64,000 bases of DNA from Cyprinodon diabolis (GCA_030533445.1 CM060065.1:3832341-3896340); one strand, 5' to 3'. Positions 24,079-37,200 are shown, counted from the first letter of the stretch. The notes: generated by a model not told the origin, from the letters alone. Made by a program: numbers and translations.

Positions 24079-26349
24079 TCAGGCTCTGTCGGCAGCAGCG
24101 GGCACCATCAGCCACTCCGATGTCAGGCTCTGTCGGCAGCAGCGGGCACAATCAGCCACTCCGATGTCAGGCTCTGCCGGCAGCAGCGGGCACCATCAGC
24201 CACTCCAATGTCAGGCTCTGTCGGCAGCAGCGGGCACCATCAGCCACTCCGATGTCAGGCTCTGTCGGCAGCAGGGGGCACCATCAGCCACTCCGATGTC
24301 AGGCTCTGCCGGCAGCAGTAGCCACCATCAGCCACTCCGATGTCAGGCTCTGTCGGCAGCAGCGGGCACCATCAGCCACTCCGATGTCAGGCTCTGCCGG
24401 CAGCAGCGGGCACCATCAGCCACTCCGATGTCAGGCTCTGTCGGCAGCAGCGGGCACCATCAGCCACTCCAATGTCAGGCTCTGTCGGCAGCAGCGGGCA
24501 CCATCAGCCACTCCGATGTCAGGCTCTGCCGGCAGCAGCGGGCAACATCAGCCACTCCGATGTCAGGCTCTGTCGGCAGCAGCGGGCACCATAAGCCACT
24601 CCGATGTCAGGCTCTGCCGGCAGCAGCGGGCAACATCAGCCACTCCGATGTCAGGCTCTGCCGGCAGCAGCGGGCAACATCAGCCACTCCGATGTCAGGC
24701 TCTGCCGGCAGCAGTAGCCAACATCAGCCACTACGATGTCAGTCTCTGCCGGCAGCAGTGGCCACCATCAGCCACTCCGATGTCAGGCTCTGTCGGCAGC
24801 AGCGGGCACCATAAGCCACTCCGATGTCAGGCTCTGTCGGCAGCAGTAGCCACCATCAGCCACTCCGATGTCAGGCTCTGTCGGCAGCAGTAGCCACCAT
24901 CAGCCACTCCGATGTCAGGCTCTGCCGGCAGTAGCGGGCACCATCAGCCACTCCGATGTCAGGCTCTGCTGGCAGCAGTAGCCACCATCAGCCACTCCGA
25001 TGTCAGGCTCTGTCGGCAGCAGTAGCCACCATCAGCCACTCCGATTTCAGGCTCTGTCGGCCCTCTGTCGGCAGCAGCGGGCACCATCAGCCACTCCGAT
25101 GTCAGGCTCTGTCGGCAGCAGCGGGCACCATCAGCTACTCCGATGTCAGGCTCTCTCGGCAGCAGCGGGCACCATCAGCCACTCCGATGTCAGGCTCTGC
25201 CGGCAGCAGTAGCCAACATCAGCCACTCCGATGTCAGGGCTCTGTCGGCAGCAGCGGGCACCATCAGCCACTCCGATGTCAGGGCCTTGACGGCAGCAAT
25301 AGCCACCATCAGCCACTACGATGTCAGTCTCTGCCGGCAGCAGTGGCCACCATCAGCCACTCCGATGTCAGGCTCTTTCGGCAGCAGCGGGCACCATCAG
25401 CCACTCCAATGTCAGGCTCTGTCGGCAGCAGCGGGCACCATCAGCCACTCCGATTGTAGGCTCTGTCGGCAGCAGTAGCCACCATCAGCCACTCCGATGT
25501 CAGGCTCTGTCGGCAGCAGTAGCCACCATCAGCCACTCCGATGTCAGGCTCTGCCGGCAGCAGTGGGCACCATCAGCCACTCCGATTTCAGGCTCTGCTG
25601 GCAGCAGTAGCCACCATCAGCCACTCCGATTTCAGGCTCTGTCGGCCCTCTGTCGGCAGCAGCGGGCACCATCAGCCACTCCGATGTCAGGCTCTGCCGG
25701 CAGCAGTAGCCACCATCAGCCACTCCGATGTCAGGCTCTGTCGGCAGCAGCGGGCACCATCAGCCACTCAAATGTCAGGCTCTGTCGGCAGCAGCGGGCA
25801 CCATCAGCCACTCCGATGTCAGGCTCTGCCGGCAGCAGTAGCCAACATCAGCCACTCCGATGTCAGGCTCTGCCGGCAGCAGTAGCCAACATCAGCCACT
25901 CCGATGTCAGGCTCTGCCGGCAGCAGCGGGCACCATCAGCCACTCCGATGTCAGGGCCTTGACGGCAGCAGCGGCCAACATCAGCCACTCCGATGTCAGG
26001 CTCTGCCGGCAGCAGTAGCCACCATCAGCCACTCCGATGTCAAGCTCTGTCGGCAGCAGCGGGCACCATCAGTCACTCCGATGTCAGGCTCTGCCGGCAG
26101 CAGTAGCCACCATCAGCCACTCCGATGTCAGGCTCTGTCGGCAGCACCATCAGCCACTCCGATGTCAGGCTCTGCAGGCAGCAGCGGGCACCATCAGCCA
26201 CTCCGATGTCAGGCTCTGCCGGCAGCAGCGGGCACCATCAGCCACTCCGATGTCAGGGCTCTGTCGGCAACAGCGGGCACCATCAGCCACTCCGATGTCA
26301 GGCTCTGCCGGCAGCAGTAGCCACCATCAGCCACTCCGATGTCAGGCTC
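24079..26349 (+). repeat. Satellite block, mixed hinges, with first 37-bp monomer
   Basis: The order is mixed, mostly CGGGCAC up to about 24.7 kb and then alternating with TAG hinges. Variants include GGGCAACATC (24.5-24.7 kb), TACGATGTCAGTCTC monomers near 24733 and 25318, and CAGGGCCTTGACGG near 25282 and 25953. Monomers of 55 bp occur near 25047 and 25644; none is seen again until 42.4 kb. A 37-bp monomer lies at 26125-26161. Confidence 0.75.
26125..26161 (+). repeat. 37-bp deletion monomer (first of six)
   Basis: The monomer reads GGCAGCACCATCAG: seven bases of the hinge are lost between two GCA direct repeats. The same form occurs at 28240-28276, 32563-32599, 33446-33482, 37769-37805 and 45697-45733. 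The four between 28.2 and 37.8 kb are copies carried by the 4,323-bp and 883-bp duplications. A related 34-bp monomer, a ten-base loss also between GCA repeats, is at 46966-46999. Confidence 0.9.
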
Positions 26350-26790
26350 TGCCGGCAGCAGTAGCCACCATCAGCCACTCCGATGTCAGGGCTCTGCCGG
26401 CAGCAGCGGGAACCATCAGCCACTCCGATGTCAGGGCTCTGTCGGCAGCAGTAGCCACCATCAGCCACTCCGATGTCAGGCTCTGCCAGCAGCAGTAGCC
26501 AACATCAGCCACTCCGATGTCAGGCTCTGCAGGCAGCAGCGGGCACCATCAGCCATTCTGATGTCAGGCTCTGCCGGCAGCAGCGGGCACCATCAGCCAC
26601 TCCGATGTCAGGCTCTGCCGGCAGCAGCGGGCACCATCAGCCACTCCGATGTCAGGCTCTGCCGGCAGGAGCGGGCACCATCAGCCATTCCGATGTCAGG
26701 CTCTGTCGGCAGGAGCAGGCACCATCAGGCACTCCGATGTCAGGCTCTGCCGGCAGGAGCGGGCACCATCAGCCACTCCGATGTCAGGGC
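26350..26790 (+). repeat. 1,107-bp-spaced duplication, copy 1
   Basis: The segment is shared with 27457-27897. Markers in order are CAGCGGGAACC (26408 and 27515), CTCTGCCAGCAGCAGTAGCC (26481 and 27588), CATTCTGATG, and then monomers with GGCAGGAGCGGGC. A few substitutions separate the copies, such as GGCAGGAGC against GACAGGAGC. Confidence 0.8.
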
Positions 26791-27456
26791 TCTGACGGCA
26801 GCAGTAGCCAACATCAGCCACTCCGATGTCAGGGCTCTGTCGGCAGCAGTAGCCACCATCAGCCACTCCGATGTCAGGCTCTGCCGGCAGCAGCGGGCAC
26901 CATCAGCCACTCCGATGTCAGGCTCTGCCGGCAGGAGCGGGCACCATCAGCCATTCCGATGTCAGGCTCTGTCGGCAGGAGCGGGCACCATCAGCCACTC
27001 CGATGTCAGGCTCTGCCGGCAGGAGCGGGCACCATCAGCCACTCCGATGTCAGGCTCTGTCGGCAGCAGCGGGCACCATCAGCCACTCCGATGTCAGGCT
27101 CTGTCGGCAGCAGCAGGCACCATCAGCCACTCCGATGTCAGGCTCTGTCGGCAGCAGCGGGCACCATCAGCCACTCCGATGTCAGGCTCTGCCGGCAGCA
27201 GCGGGCACCATCAGCCACTCCGATGTCAGGCTCTGTCGGCAGCAGCGGGCACCATCAGCCACTCCGATGTCAGGCTCTGCAGGCAGCAGCGGGCACCATC
27301 AGCCACTCCGATGTCAGGGCTCTGACGGCAGCAGTAGCCAACATCAGCCACTCCGATGTCAGGCTCTGCGGGCAGCAGTAGCCAACATCAGCCACTCCGA
27401 TGTCAGGGCTCTGTCGGCAGCAGTAGCCACCATCAGCCACTCCGATGTCAGGGCTC
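26791..27456 (+). repeat. Satellite block with GGCAGGAGCGGGC monomers
   Basis: Between the two 1,107-bp-spaced copies lie further monomers with the GGCAGGAGCGGGC variant (near 26930, 26970 and 27020), followed by pure CGGGCAC monomers and then 45-bp TAG-hinge monomers. No unique sequence is visible. Confidence 0.75.
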
Positions 27457-27826
27457 TGCCGGCAGCAGTAGCCACCATCAGCCACTCCGATGTCAGGGCT
27501 CTGCCGGCAGCAGCGGGAACCATCAGCCACTCCGATGTCAGGGCTCTGTCGGCAGCAGTGGGCACCATCAGCCACTCCGATGTCAGGCTCTGCCAGCAGC
27601 AGTAGCCAACATCAGCCACTCCGATGTCAGGCTCTGCAGGCAGCAGCGGGCACCATCAGCCATTCTGATGTCAGGCTCTGCCGGCAGCAGCGGGCACCAT
27701 CAGCCAATCCGATGTCAGGCTCTGCCGGCAGCAGCGGGCACCATCAGCCACTCCGATGTCAGGCTCTGCCGACAGGAGCGGGCACCATCAGCCATTCCGA
27801 TGTGAGGCTCTGTCGGCAGGAGCGGG
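27457..27826 (+). repeat. 1,107-bp-spaced duplication, copy 2
   Basis: This is the counterpart of 26350-26790. Its homology runs on to about 27897, overlapping the start of the 4,323-bp unit. It contains GATGTGAGG near 27800, a private substitution. A cluster of 45-bp monomers at 27.39-27.56 kb keeps a single frame and produces a spurious minus-strand open stretch at 27270-27575. Confidence 0.8.
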
Positions 27827-30800
27827 CACCATCAGCCACTCCGATGTCAGGCTCTGCCGGCAGGAGCGGGCACCATCAGCCACTCCGATGTCAGGCTCTG
27901 TCGGCAGCAGCGGGCACCATCAGCCACTCCGATGTCAGGCTCTGCCGGCAGCAGCGGGCACCATCAGCCACTCCGATGTCAGGCTCTGTCGGCAGCAGCG
28001 GGCACCATCAGCCACTCCGATGTCAGGCTCTGCCGGCAGCAGCGGGCACCATCAGCCACTCCGATGTCAGGCTCTGTCGGCAGCAGCGGGCACCATCAGC
28101 CACTCCGATATCAGGCTCTGCCGGCAGCAGCGGGCACCATCAGCCACTCCGATGTCAGGCTCTGCCGCCAGCAGTAGCCACCATCAGCCACTCCGATGTC
28201 AGGCTCTGCCTGCAGCAGTAGCCACCATCAGCCACTCCGATGTCAGGCTCTGTCGGCAGCACCATCAGCCACTCCGATGTCAGGGCTCTGTCGGAAGCAG
28301 CGGGCACCATCAGCCACTCCAATGTCAGGCTCTGCCGGCAGCAGTAGCCACCATCAGCCACTCCGATGTCAGGCTCTGCCGGCAGCAGTAGCCACCATCA
28401 GCCACTCCGATGTCAGGGCTCTGCCGGCAGCAGTAGCCAACATCAGCCACTCCGATGTCAGGCTCTGCCGGCAGCAGCGGGCACCATCAGCCACTCCGAT
28501 GTCAGGGCTCTGACGGCAGCAGTAGCCAACATCAGCCACTCCGATGTCAGGCTCTGCCGGCAGCAGTAGCCAACATCAGCCACTCCGATGTCAGGCTCTG
28601 CCGGCTTCAGTAGCCAACATCAGCCACTCCGATGTCAGGGCTCTGCCGGCAGCAGTGGGCACCATCAGCCACTCCGATGTCAGGGCTCTGCCGGCAGCAG
28701 TAGCCACCATCAGCCACTCCGATGTCAGGCTCTGCCGGCAGCAGCGGGCACCATCAGCCACTCCGATGTCAGGGCTCTGTCGGCAGCAGTGGGCACCATC
28801 AGCCACTCCGATGTCAGGGCTCTGCCGGCAGCAGTAGCCACCATCAGCCACTCCAATGTCAGGGCTCTGACGGCAGCAGCGGGCACAATCAGCCACTCCG
28901 ATGTCAGGGCTCTGACGGCAGCAGCGGGCACCATCAGCCACTCCAATGTCAGGCTCTGCCGGCAGCAGCGGGCACAATCAGCCACTCCGATGTCAGGGCT
29001 CTGACGGCAGCAGCGGCCAACATCAGCCACTCCGATGTCAGGCTCTGCCGGCAGCAGTAGCCACCATCAGCCACTCCGATGTCAGGCTCTGCCGGCAGCA
29101 GTAGCCACCATCAGCCACTCCGATGTCAGGCTCTGTCGGCAGCAGCGGGCACCATCAGCCACTCCGATGTCAGGCTCTGCCGGCAGCAGTAGCCACCATC
29201 AGCCACTCCGATGTCAGGCTCTGTCGGCAGCAGCGGGCACCATCAGTCACTCCGATGTCAGGCTCTGCCGGCAGCAGTAGCCACCATCAGCCACTCCGAT
29301 GTCAGGCTCTGCCGGCAGCAGTAGCCACCATCAGCCACTCCGATGTCAGGCTCTGTCGGCAGCAGTAGCCACCATCAGCCACTCCGATGTCAGGCTCTGT
29401 CGGCAGCAGCGGGCACCATCAGCCACTCCGATGTCAGGGCTCTGTCGGCAGCAGCGGGCACCATCAGCCACTCCGATGTCAGGCTCTGCCGGCCTCAGCG
29501 GACACAATCAGCCACTCCGATGTCAGGCTCTGCCGGCAGCAGTAGCCAACATCAGCCACTCCGATGTCAGGCTCTGCCGGCAGCAGCGGACACAATCAGC
29601 CACTCCGATGTCAGGCTCTGCCGGCAGCAGTAGCCAACATCAGCCACTCCGATGTCAGGCTCTGCCGGCAGCAGTAGCCACCATCAGCCACTCCGATGTC
29701 AGGGCTCTGTCGGCAGCAGCGGGCACCATCAGCCACTCCGATGTCAGGCTCTGCCGGCAGCAGCGGACACAATTAGCCACTCCGATGTCAGGCTCTGCCG
29801 GCAGCAGTAGCCAACATCAGCCACTCCGATGTCAGGCTCTGCCGGCAGCAGCGGACACAATCAGCCACTCCGATGTCAGGCTCTGCCGGCAGCAGTAGCC
29901 AACATCAGCCACTCCGATGTCAGGCTCTGCCGGCAGCAGTAGCCACCATCAGCCACTCCGATGTCAGGCTCTGACGGCAGCAGCGGCCAACATCAGCCAC
30001 TCCGATGTCAGGCTCTGCCGGCAGCAGCGGACACAATTAGCCACTCCGATGTCAGGCTCTGCCGGCAGCAGTAGCCAACATCAGCCACTCCGATGTCAGG
30101 CTCTGCCGGCAGCAGCGGACACAATCAGCCACTCCGATGTCAGGCTCTGCCGGCAGCAGTAGCCACCATCAGCCACTCCGATGTCAGGCTCTGACGGCAG
30201 CAGCGGCCAACATCAGCCACTCCGATGTCAGGCTCTGCCGGCAGCAGCGGACACAATTAGCCACTCCGATGTCAGGCTCTGCCGGCAGCAGTAGCCAACA
30301 TCAGCCACTCCGATGTCAGGCTCTGCCGGCAGCAGCGGACACAATCAGCCACTCCGATGTCAGGCTCTGCCGGCAGCAGTAGCCAACATCAGCCACTCCG
30401 ATGTCAGGCTCTGCCGGCAGCAGTAGCCAACATCAGCCACTCCGATGTCAGGCTCTGACGGCAGCAGCGGCCAACATCAGCCACTCCGATGTCAGGCTCT
30501 GCCGGCAGCAGTAGCCAACATCAGCCACTCCGATGTCAGGCTCTGCAGGCAGCAGCGGGCACCATCAGCCACTCCGATGTCAGGCTCTGCTGGCAGTAGC
30601 GGGCACCATCAGCCACTCCGATGTCAGGCTCTGCCGGCAGTAGCGGGCACCATCAGCCACTCCGATGTCAAGCTCTGCCGGCAGTAGGGGGCACCATCAG
30701 CCACTCCGATGTCAGGCTCTGCCGGCAGCAGTAGCCACCATCAGCCACTCCGATGTCAGGCTCTGCCGGCAGCAGTAGCCACCATCAGCCACTCCGATGT

Positions 30801-32149
30801 CAGGGCTCTGTCGGCAGCAGCGGGCACCATCAGCCACTCCGATGTCAGGGCTCTGTCGGCAGGAGCAGGCACCATCAGCCACTCGGATGTCAGGCTCTGC
30901 CGGCAGCAGTAGCCACCATCAGCCACTCCGATGTCAGGGCTCTGTAAGCAGCAGTGGGCACCATCAGCCACTCCAATGTCAGGCTCTGCCGGCAGCAGCG
31001 GGCACCATCAGCCACTCCAATGTCAGGCTCTGTCGGCAGCAGCGGGCACCATCAGCCACTCCGATGTCAGGCTCTATCGGCAGCAGTAGCCAACATCAGC
31101 CACTCCGATGTCAGGCTCTGCAGGCAGCAGCGGGCACCATCAGCCACTCCGATGTCAGGCTCTGTCGGCAGCAGTAGCCAACATCAGCCATTCCGATGTC
31201 AGGCTCTGTCGGCAGCAGCGGGCACCATCAGCCACTCCGATGTCAGGCTCTGTCGGCAGCAGTAGCCAACATCAGCCATTCCGATGTCAGGCTCTGCCGG
31301 CAGCAATAGCCACCATCAGCCACTACGATGTCAGTCTCTGCCGGCAGCAGCGGGCACCATCAGCCACTCCGATGTCAGGCTCTGCCGGCAGCAGCGGGCA
31401 CCATCAGCCACTCCGATGTCAGGCTCTGTCGGCAGCAGCTGGCACCATCAGCCACTCCGATGTCAGGCTCTGCCGGCAGCAGCGGGCACCATCAGCCACT
31501 CCGATGTCAGGCTCTGCCAGCAGCAGCGGGCACCATCAGCCACTCCGATGTCAGTCTCTGTCGGCAGCAGCGGGCACCATCAGCCACTCCGATGTCAGGC
31601 TCTGCCGGCAGCAGTAGCCAACATCAGCCACTCCGATGTCAGGCTCTGACGGCAGCAGCGGCCAACATCAGCCACTCCGATGTCAGGCTCTGCCGGCAGC
31701 AGTAGCCAACATCAGCCACTCCGATGTCAGGCTCTGCAGGCAGCAGCGGGCACCATCAGCCACTCCGATGTCAGGCTCTGCTGGCAGTAGCGGGCACCAT
31801 CAGCCACTCCGATGTCAGGCTCTGCCGGCAGTAGCGGGCACCATCAGCCACTCCGATGTCAAGCTCTGCCGGCAGTAGGGGGCACCATCAGCCACTCCGA
31901 TGTCAGGCTCTGCCGGCAGCAGTAGCCACCATCAGCCACTCCGATGTCAGGCTCTGCCGGCAGCAGTAGCCACCATCAGCCACTCCGATGTCAGGGCTCT
32001 GTCGGCAGCAGCGGGCACCATCAGCCACTCCGATGTCAGGGCTCTGTCGGCAGGAGCAGGCACCATCAGCCACTCGGATGTCAGGCTCTGCCGGCAGCAG
32101 TAGCCACCATCAGCCACTCCGATGTCAGGGCTCTGTAAGCAGCAGTGGG
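27827..32149 (+). repeat. 4,323-bp higher-order repeat, copy 1
   Basis: Positions 28155, 28196, 28366, 28544 and 28722 recur exactly 4,323 bp downstream, and 29035 and 30445 recur 5,206 bp downstream (4,323 plus an inserted 883). The length fits 98 monomers with a net indel of +11. Private markers are the 37-bp monomer at 28240, GGCTTCAGTAGCC near 28605, CGGACACAAT hinges at 29.5-30.4 kb, GGCAGTAGGGGGC near 30675 and CACTCGGATG near 30884. It includes an internal 1,191-bp duplication starting at 30445. Confidence 0.93.
30445..31635 (+). repeat. 1,191-bp unit nested in the 4,323-bp repeat, copy 1
   Basis: Starts at 30445, 30709, 30753 and 30797 recur at 31636, 31900, 31944 and 31988. The unit is 27 monomers plus three bases, matching three extra-G monomers near 30811, 30851 and 30934. 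In this 4,323-bp copy the second 1,191-bp unit is cut after about 514 bp (31636-32149) by the start of the next large unit. The same arrangement recurs at 35651-36841/36842-37355 and at 39974-41164/41165 onward. Confidence 0.92.
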
Positions 32150-32477
32150 CACCATCAGCCACTCCGATGTCAGGCTCTGCCGGCAGGAGCGGGCACCATC
32201 AGCCACTCCGATGTCAGGCTCTGTCGGCAGCAGCGGGCACCATCAGCCACTCCGATGTCAGGCTCTGCCGGCAGCAGCGGGCACCATCAGCCACTCCGAT
32301 GTCAGGCTCTGTCGGCAGCAGCGGGCACCATCAGCCACTCCGATGTCAGGCTCTGCCGGCAGCAGCGGGCACCATCAGCCACTCCGATGTCAGGCTCTGT
32401 CGGCAGCAGCGGGCACCATCAGCCACTCCGATGTCAGGCTCTGCCGGCAGCAGCGGGCACCATCAGCCACTCCGATG

Positions 32478-33360
32478 TCAGGCTCTGCCGCCAGCAGTAG
32501 CCACCATCAGCCACTCCGATGTCAGGCTCTGCCTGCAGCAGTAGCCACCATCAGCCACTCCGATGTCAGGCTCTGTCGGCAGCACCATCAGCCACTCCGA
32601 TGTCAGGGCTCTGTCGGAAGCAGCGGGCACCATCAGCCACTCCAATGTCAGGCTCTGCCGGCAGCAGTAGCCACCATCAGCCACTCCGATGTCAGGCTCT
32701 GCCGGCAGCAGTAGCCACCATCAGCCACTCCGATGTCAGGGCTCTGCCGGCAGCAGTAGCCAACATCAGCCACTCCGATGTCAGGCTCTGCCGGCAGCAG
32801 CGGGCACCATCAGCCACTCCGATGTCAGGGCTCTGACGGCAGCAGTAGCCAACATCAGCCACTCCGATGTCAGGCTCTGCCGGCAGCAGTAGCCAACATC
32901 AGCCACTCCGATTTCAGGCTCTGCCGGCTTCAGTAGCCAACATCAGCCACTCCGATGTCAGGGCTCTGCCGGCAGCAGTGGGCACCATCAGCCACTCCGA
33001 TGTCAGGGCTCTGCCGGCAGCAGTAGCCACCATCAGCCACTCCGATGTCAGGCTCTGCCGGCAGCAGCGGGCACCATCAGCCACTCCGATGTCAGGGCTC
33101 TGTCGGCAGCAGTGGGCACCATCAGCCACTCCGATGTCAGGGCTCTGCCGGCAGCAGTAGCCACCATCAGCCACTCCAATGTCAGGGCTCTGACGGCAGC
33201 AGCGGGCACAATCAGCCACTCCGATGTCAGGGCTCTGACGGCAGCAGCGGGCACCATCAGCCACTCCAATGTCAGGCTCTGCCGGCAGCAGCGGGCACAA
33301 TCAGCCACTCCGATGTCAGGGCTCTGTCGGCAGCAGCGGGCACCATCAGCCACTCCGATG
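32478..33360 (+). repeat. 883-bp duplication inside copy 2, first member
   Basis: Positions 32478, 32519, 32689, 32867, 32914 and 33045 recur 883 bp downstream (33361, 33402, 33572, 33750, 33797 and 33928). The unit is 20 monomers plus three bases: one 37-bp monomer (-7) and ten extra-G monomers (+10). Detectable homology covers about 840 bp, to 33316 and 34199. Copies 1 and 3 of the 4,323-bp repeat have this segment only once. Confidence 0.92.
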
Positions 33361-34243
33361 TCAGGCTCTGCCGGCAGCAGTAGCCACCATCAGCCACTCC
33401 GATGTCAGGCTCTGCCTGCAGCAGTAGCCACCATCAGCCACTCCGATGTCAGGCTCTGTCGGCAGCACCATCAGCCACTCCGATGTCAGGGCTCTGTCGG
33501 AAGCAGCGGGCACCATCAGCCACTCCAATGTCAGGCTCTGCCGGCAGCAGTAGCCACCATCAGCCACTCCGATGTCAGGCTCTGCCGGCAGCAGTAGCCA
33601 CCATCAGCCACTCCGATGTCAGGGCTCTGCCGGCAGCAGTAGCCAACATCAGCCACTCCGATGTCAGGCTCTGCCGGCAGCAGCGGGCACCATCAGCCAC
33701 TCCGATGTCAGGGCTCTGACGGCAGCAGTAGCCAACATCAGCCACTCCGATGTCAGGCTCTGCCGGCAGCAGTAGCCAACATCAGCCACTCCGATGTCAG
33801 GCTCTGCCGGCTTCAGTAGCCAACATCAGCCACTCCGATGTCAGGGCTCTGCCGGCAGCAGTGGGCACCATCAGCCACTCCGATGTCAGGGCTCTGCCGG
33901 CAGCAGTAGCCACCATCAGCCACTCCGATGTCAGGCTCTGCCGGCAGCAGCGGGCACCATCAGCCACTCCGATGTCAGGGCTCTGTCGGCAGCAGTGGGC
34001 ACCATCAGCCACTCCGATGTCAGGGCTCTGCCGGCAGCAGTAGCCACCATCAGCCACTCCAATGTCAGGGCTCTGACGGCAGCAGCGGGCACAATCAGCC
34101 ACTCCGATGTCAGGGCTCTGACGGCAGCAGCGGGCACCATCAGCCACTCCAATGTCAGGCTCTGCCGGCAGCAGCGGGCACAATCAGCCACTCCGATGTC
34201 AGGGCTCTGACGGCAGCAGCGGCCAACATCAGCCACTCCGATG
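33361..34243 (+). repeat. 883-bp duplication inside copy 2, second member
   Basis: This is the tandem repeat of 32478-33360, in phase and with the same markers (37-bp monomer at 33446-33482, GGCTTCAGTAGCC near 33810). The first member has GATTTCAGG near 32911 where this member has GATGTCAGG, so at least one substitution arose after duplication or was present in the donor. Confidence 0.92.
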
Positions 34244-37200
34244 TCAGGCTCTGCCGGCAGCAGTAGCCACCATCAGCCACTCCGATGTCAGGCTCTGCCG
34301 GCAGCAGTAGCCACCATCAGCCACTCCGATGTCAGGCTCTGTCGGCAGCAGCGGGCACCATCAGCCACTCCGATGTCAGGCTCTGCCGGCAGCAGTAGCC
34401 ACCATCAGCCACTCCGATGTCAGGCTCTGTCGGCAGCAGCGGGCACCATCAGTCACTCCGATGTCAGGCTCTGCCGGCAGCAGTAGCCACCATCAGCCAC
34501 TCCGATGTCAGGCTCTGCCGGCAGCAGTAGCCACCATCAGCCACTCCGATGTCAGGCTCTGTCGGCAGCAGTAGCCACCATCAGCCACTCCGATGTCAGG
34601 CTCTGTCGGCAGCAGCGGGCACCATCAGCCACTCCGATGTCAGGGCTCTGTCGGCAGCAGCGGGCACCATCAGCCACTCCGATGTCAGGCTCTGCCGGCA
34701 GCAGCGGACACAATCAGCCACTCCGATGTCAGGCTCTGCCGGCAGCAGTAGCCAAAATCAGCCACTCCGATGTCAGGCTCTGCCGGCAGCAGCGGACACA
34801 ATCAGCCACTCCGATGTCAGGCTCTGCCGGCAGCAGTAGCCAACATCAGCCACTCCGATGTCAGGCTCTGCCGGCAGCAGTAGCCACCATCAGCCACTCC
34901 GATGTCAGGGCTCTGTCGGCAGCAGCGGGCACCATCAGCCACTCCGATGTCAGGCTCTGCCGGCAGCAGCGGACACAATTAGCCACTCCGATGTCAGGCT
35001 CTGCCGGCAGCAGTAGCCAACATCAGCCACTCCGATGTCAGGCTCTGCCGGCAGCAGCGGACACAATCAGCCACTCCGATGTCAGGCTCTGCCGGCAGCA
35101 GTAGCCAACATCAGCCACTCCGATGTCAGGCTCTGCCGGCAGCAGTAGCCACCATCAGCCACTCCGATGTCAGGCTCTGACGGCAGCAGCGGCCAACATC
35201 AGCCACTCCGATGTCAGGCTCTGCCGGCAGCAGCGGACACAATTAGCCACTCCGATGTCAGGCTCTGCCGGCAGCAGTAGCCAACATCAGCCACTCCGAT
35301 GTCAGGCTCTGCCGGCAGCAGCGGACACAATCAGCCACTCCGATGTCAGGCTCTGCCGGCAGCAGTAGCCACCATCAGCCACTCCGATGTCAGGCTCTGA
35401 CGGCAGCAGCGGCCAACATCAGCCACTCCGATGTCAGGCTCTGCCGGCAGCAGCGGACACAATTAGCCACTCCGATGTCAGGCTCTGCCGGCAGCAGTAG
35501 CCAACATCAGCCACTCCGATGTCAGGCTCTGCCGGCAGCAGCGGACACAATCAGCCACTCCGATGTCAGGCTCTGCCGGCAGCAGTAGCCAACATCAGCC
35601 ACTCCGATGTCAGGCTCTGCCGGCAGCAGTAGCCAACATCAGCCACTCCGATGTCAGGCTCTGACGGCAGCAGCGGCCAACATCAGCCACTCCGATGTCA
35701 GGCTCTGCCGGCAGCAGTAGCCAACATCAGCCACTCCGATGTCAGGCTCTGCAGGCAGCAGCGGGCACCATCAGCCACTCCGATGTCAGGCTCTGCTGGC
35801 AGTAGCGGGCACCATCAGCCACTCCGATGTCAGGCTCTGCCGGCAGTAGCGGGCACCATCAGCCACTCCGATGTCAAGCTCTGCCGGCAGTAGGGGGCAC
35901 CATCAGCCACTCCGATGTCAGGCTCTGCCGGCAGCAGTAGCCACCATCAGCCACTCCGATGTCAGGCTCTGCCGGCAGCAGTAGCCACCATCAGCCACTC
36001 CGATGTCAGGGCTCTGTCGGCAGCAGCGGGCACCATCAGCCACTCCGATGTCAGGGCTCTGTCGGCAGGAGCAGGCACCATCAGCCACTCGGATGTCAGG
36101 CTCTGCCGGCAGCAGTAGCCACCATCAGCCACTCCGATGTCAGGGCTCTGTAAGCAGCAGGGGGCACCATCAGCCACTCCAATGTCAGGCTCTGCCGGCA
36201 GCAGCGGGCACCATCAGCCACTCCGATGTCAGGCTCTGCCGGCAGCAGCGGGCACCATCAGCCACTCCGATGTCAGGCTCTATCGGCAGCAGTAGCCAAC
36301 ATCAGCCACTCCGATGTCAGGCTCTGCAGGCAGCAGCGGGCACCATAAGCCACTCCGATGTCAGGCTCTGTCGGCAGCAGTAGCCAACATCAGCCATTCC
36401 GATGTCAGGCTCTGTCGGCAGCAGCGGGCACCATCAGCCACTCCGATGTCAGGCTCTGTCGGCAGCAGTAGCCAACATCAGCCATTCCGATGTCAGGCTC
36501 TGCCGGCAGCAATAGCCACCATCAGCCACTACGATGTCAGTCTCTGCCGGCAGCAGCGGGCACCATCAGCCACTCCGATGTCAGGCTCTGCCGGCAGCAG
36601 CGGGCACCATCAGCCACTCCGATGTCAGGCTCTGTCGGCAGCAGCTGGCACCATCAGCCACTCCGATGTCAGGCTCTGCCGGCAGCAGCGGGCACCATCA
36701 GCCACTCCGATGTCAGGCTCTGCCAGCAGCAGCGGGCACCATCAGCCACTCCGATGTCAGTCTCTGTCGGCAGCAGCGGGCACCATCAGCCACTCCGATG
36801 TCAGGCTCTGCCGGCAGCAGTAGCCAACATCAGCCACTCCGATGTCAGGCTCTGACGGCAGCAGCGGCCAACATCAGCCACTCCGATGTCAGGCTCTGCC
36901 GGCAGCAGTAGCCAACATCAGCCACTCCGATGTCAGGCTCTGCAGGCAGCAGCGGGCACCATCAGCCACTCCGATGTCAGGCTCTGCTGGCAGTAGCGGG
37001 CACCATCAGCCACTCCGATGTCAGGCTCTGCCGGCAGTAGCGGGCACCATCAGCCACTCCGATGTCAAGCTCTGCCGGCAGTAGGGGGCACCATCAGCCA
37101 CTCCGATGTCAGGCTCTGCCGGCAGCAGTAGCCACCATCAGCCACTCCGATGTCAGGCTCTGCCGGCAGCAGTAGCCACCATCAGCCACTCCGATGTCAG

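Noticed and set aside
28591..28977. Minus-strand open stretches with a 15-residue period
   Set aside because: They arise wherever several 45-bp monomers cluster and recur identically in each duplicated unit. They carry no start context, domain or conservation signal independent of the repeat.
30670..30690. G-quadruplex at GGCAGTAGGGGGC
   Set aside because: This gives only one long G run per monomer, and the neighbouring G runs are too short and too far apart for a standard four-run quadruplex.
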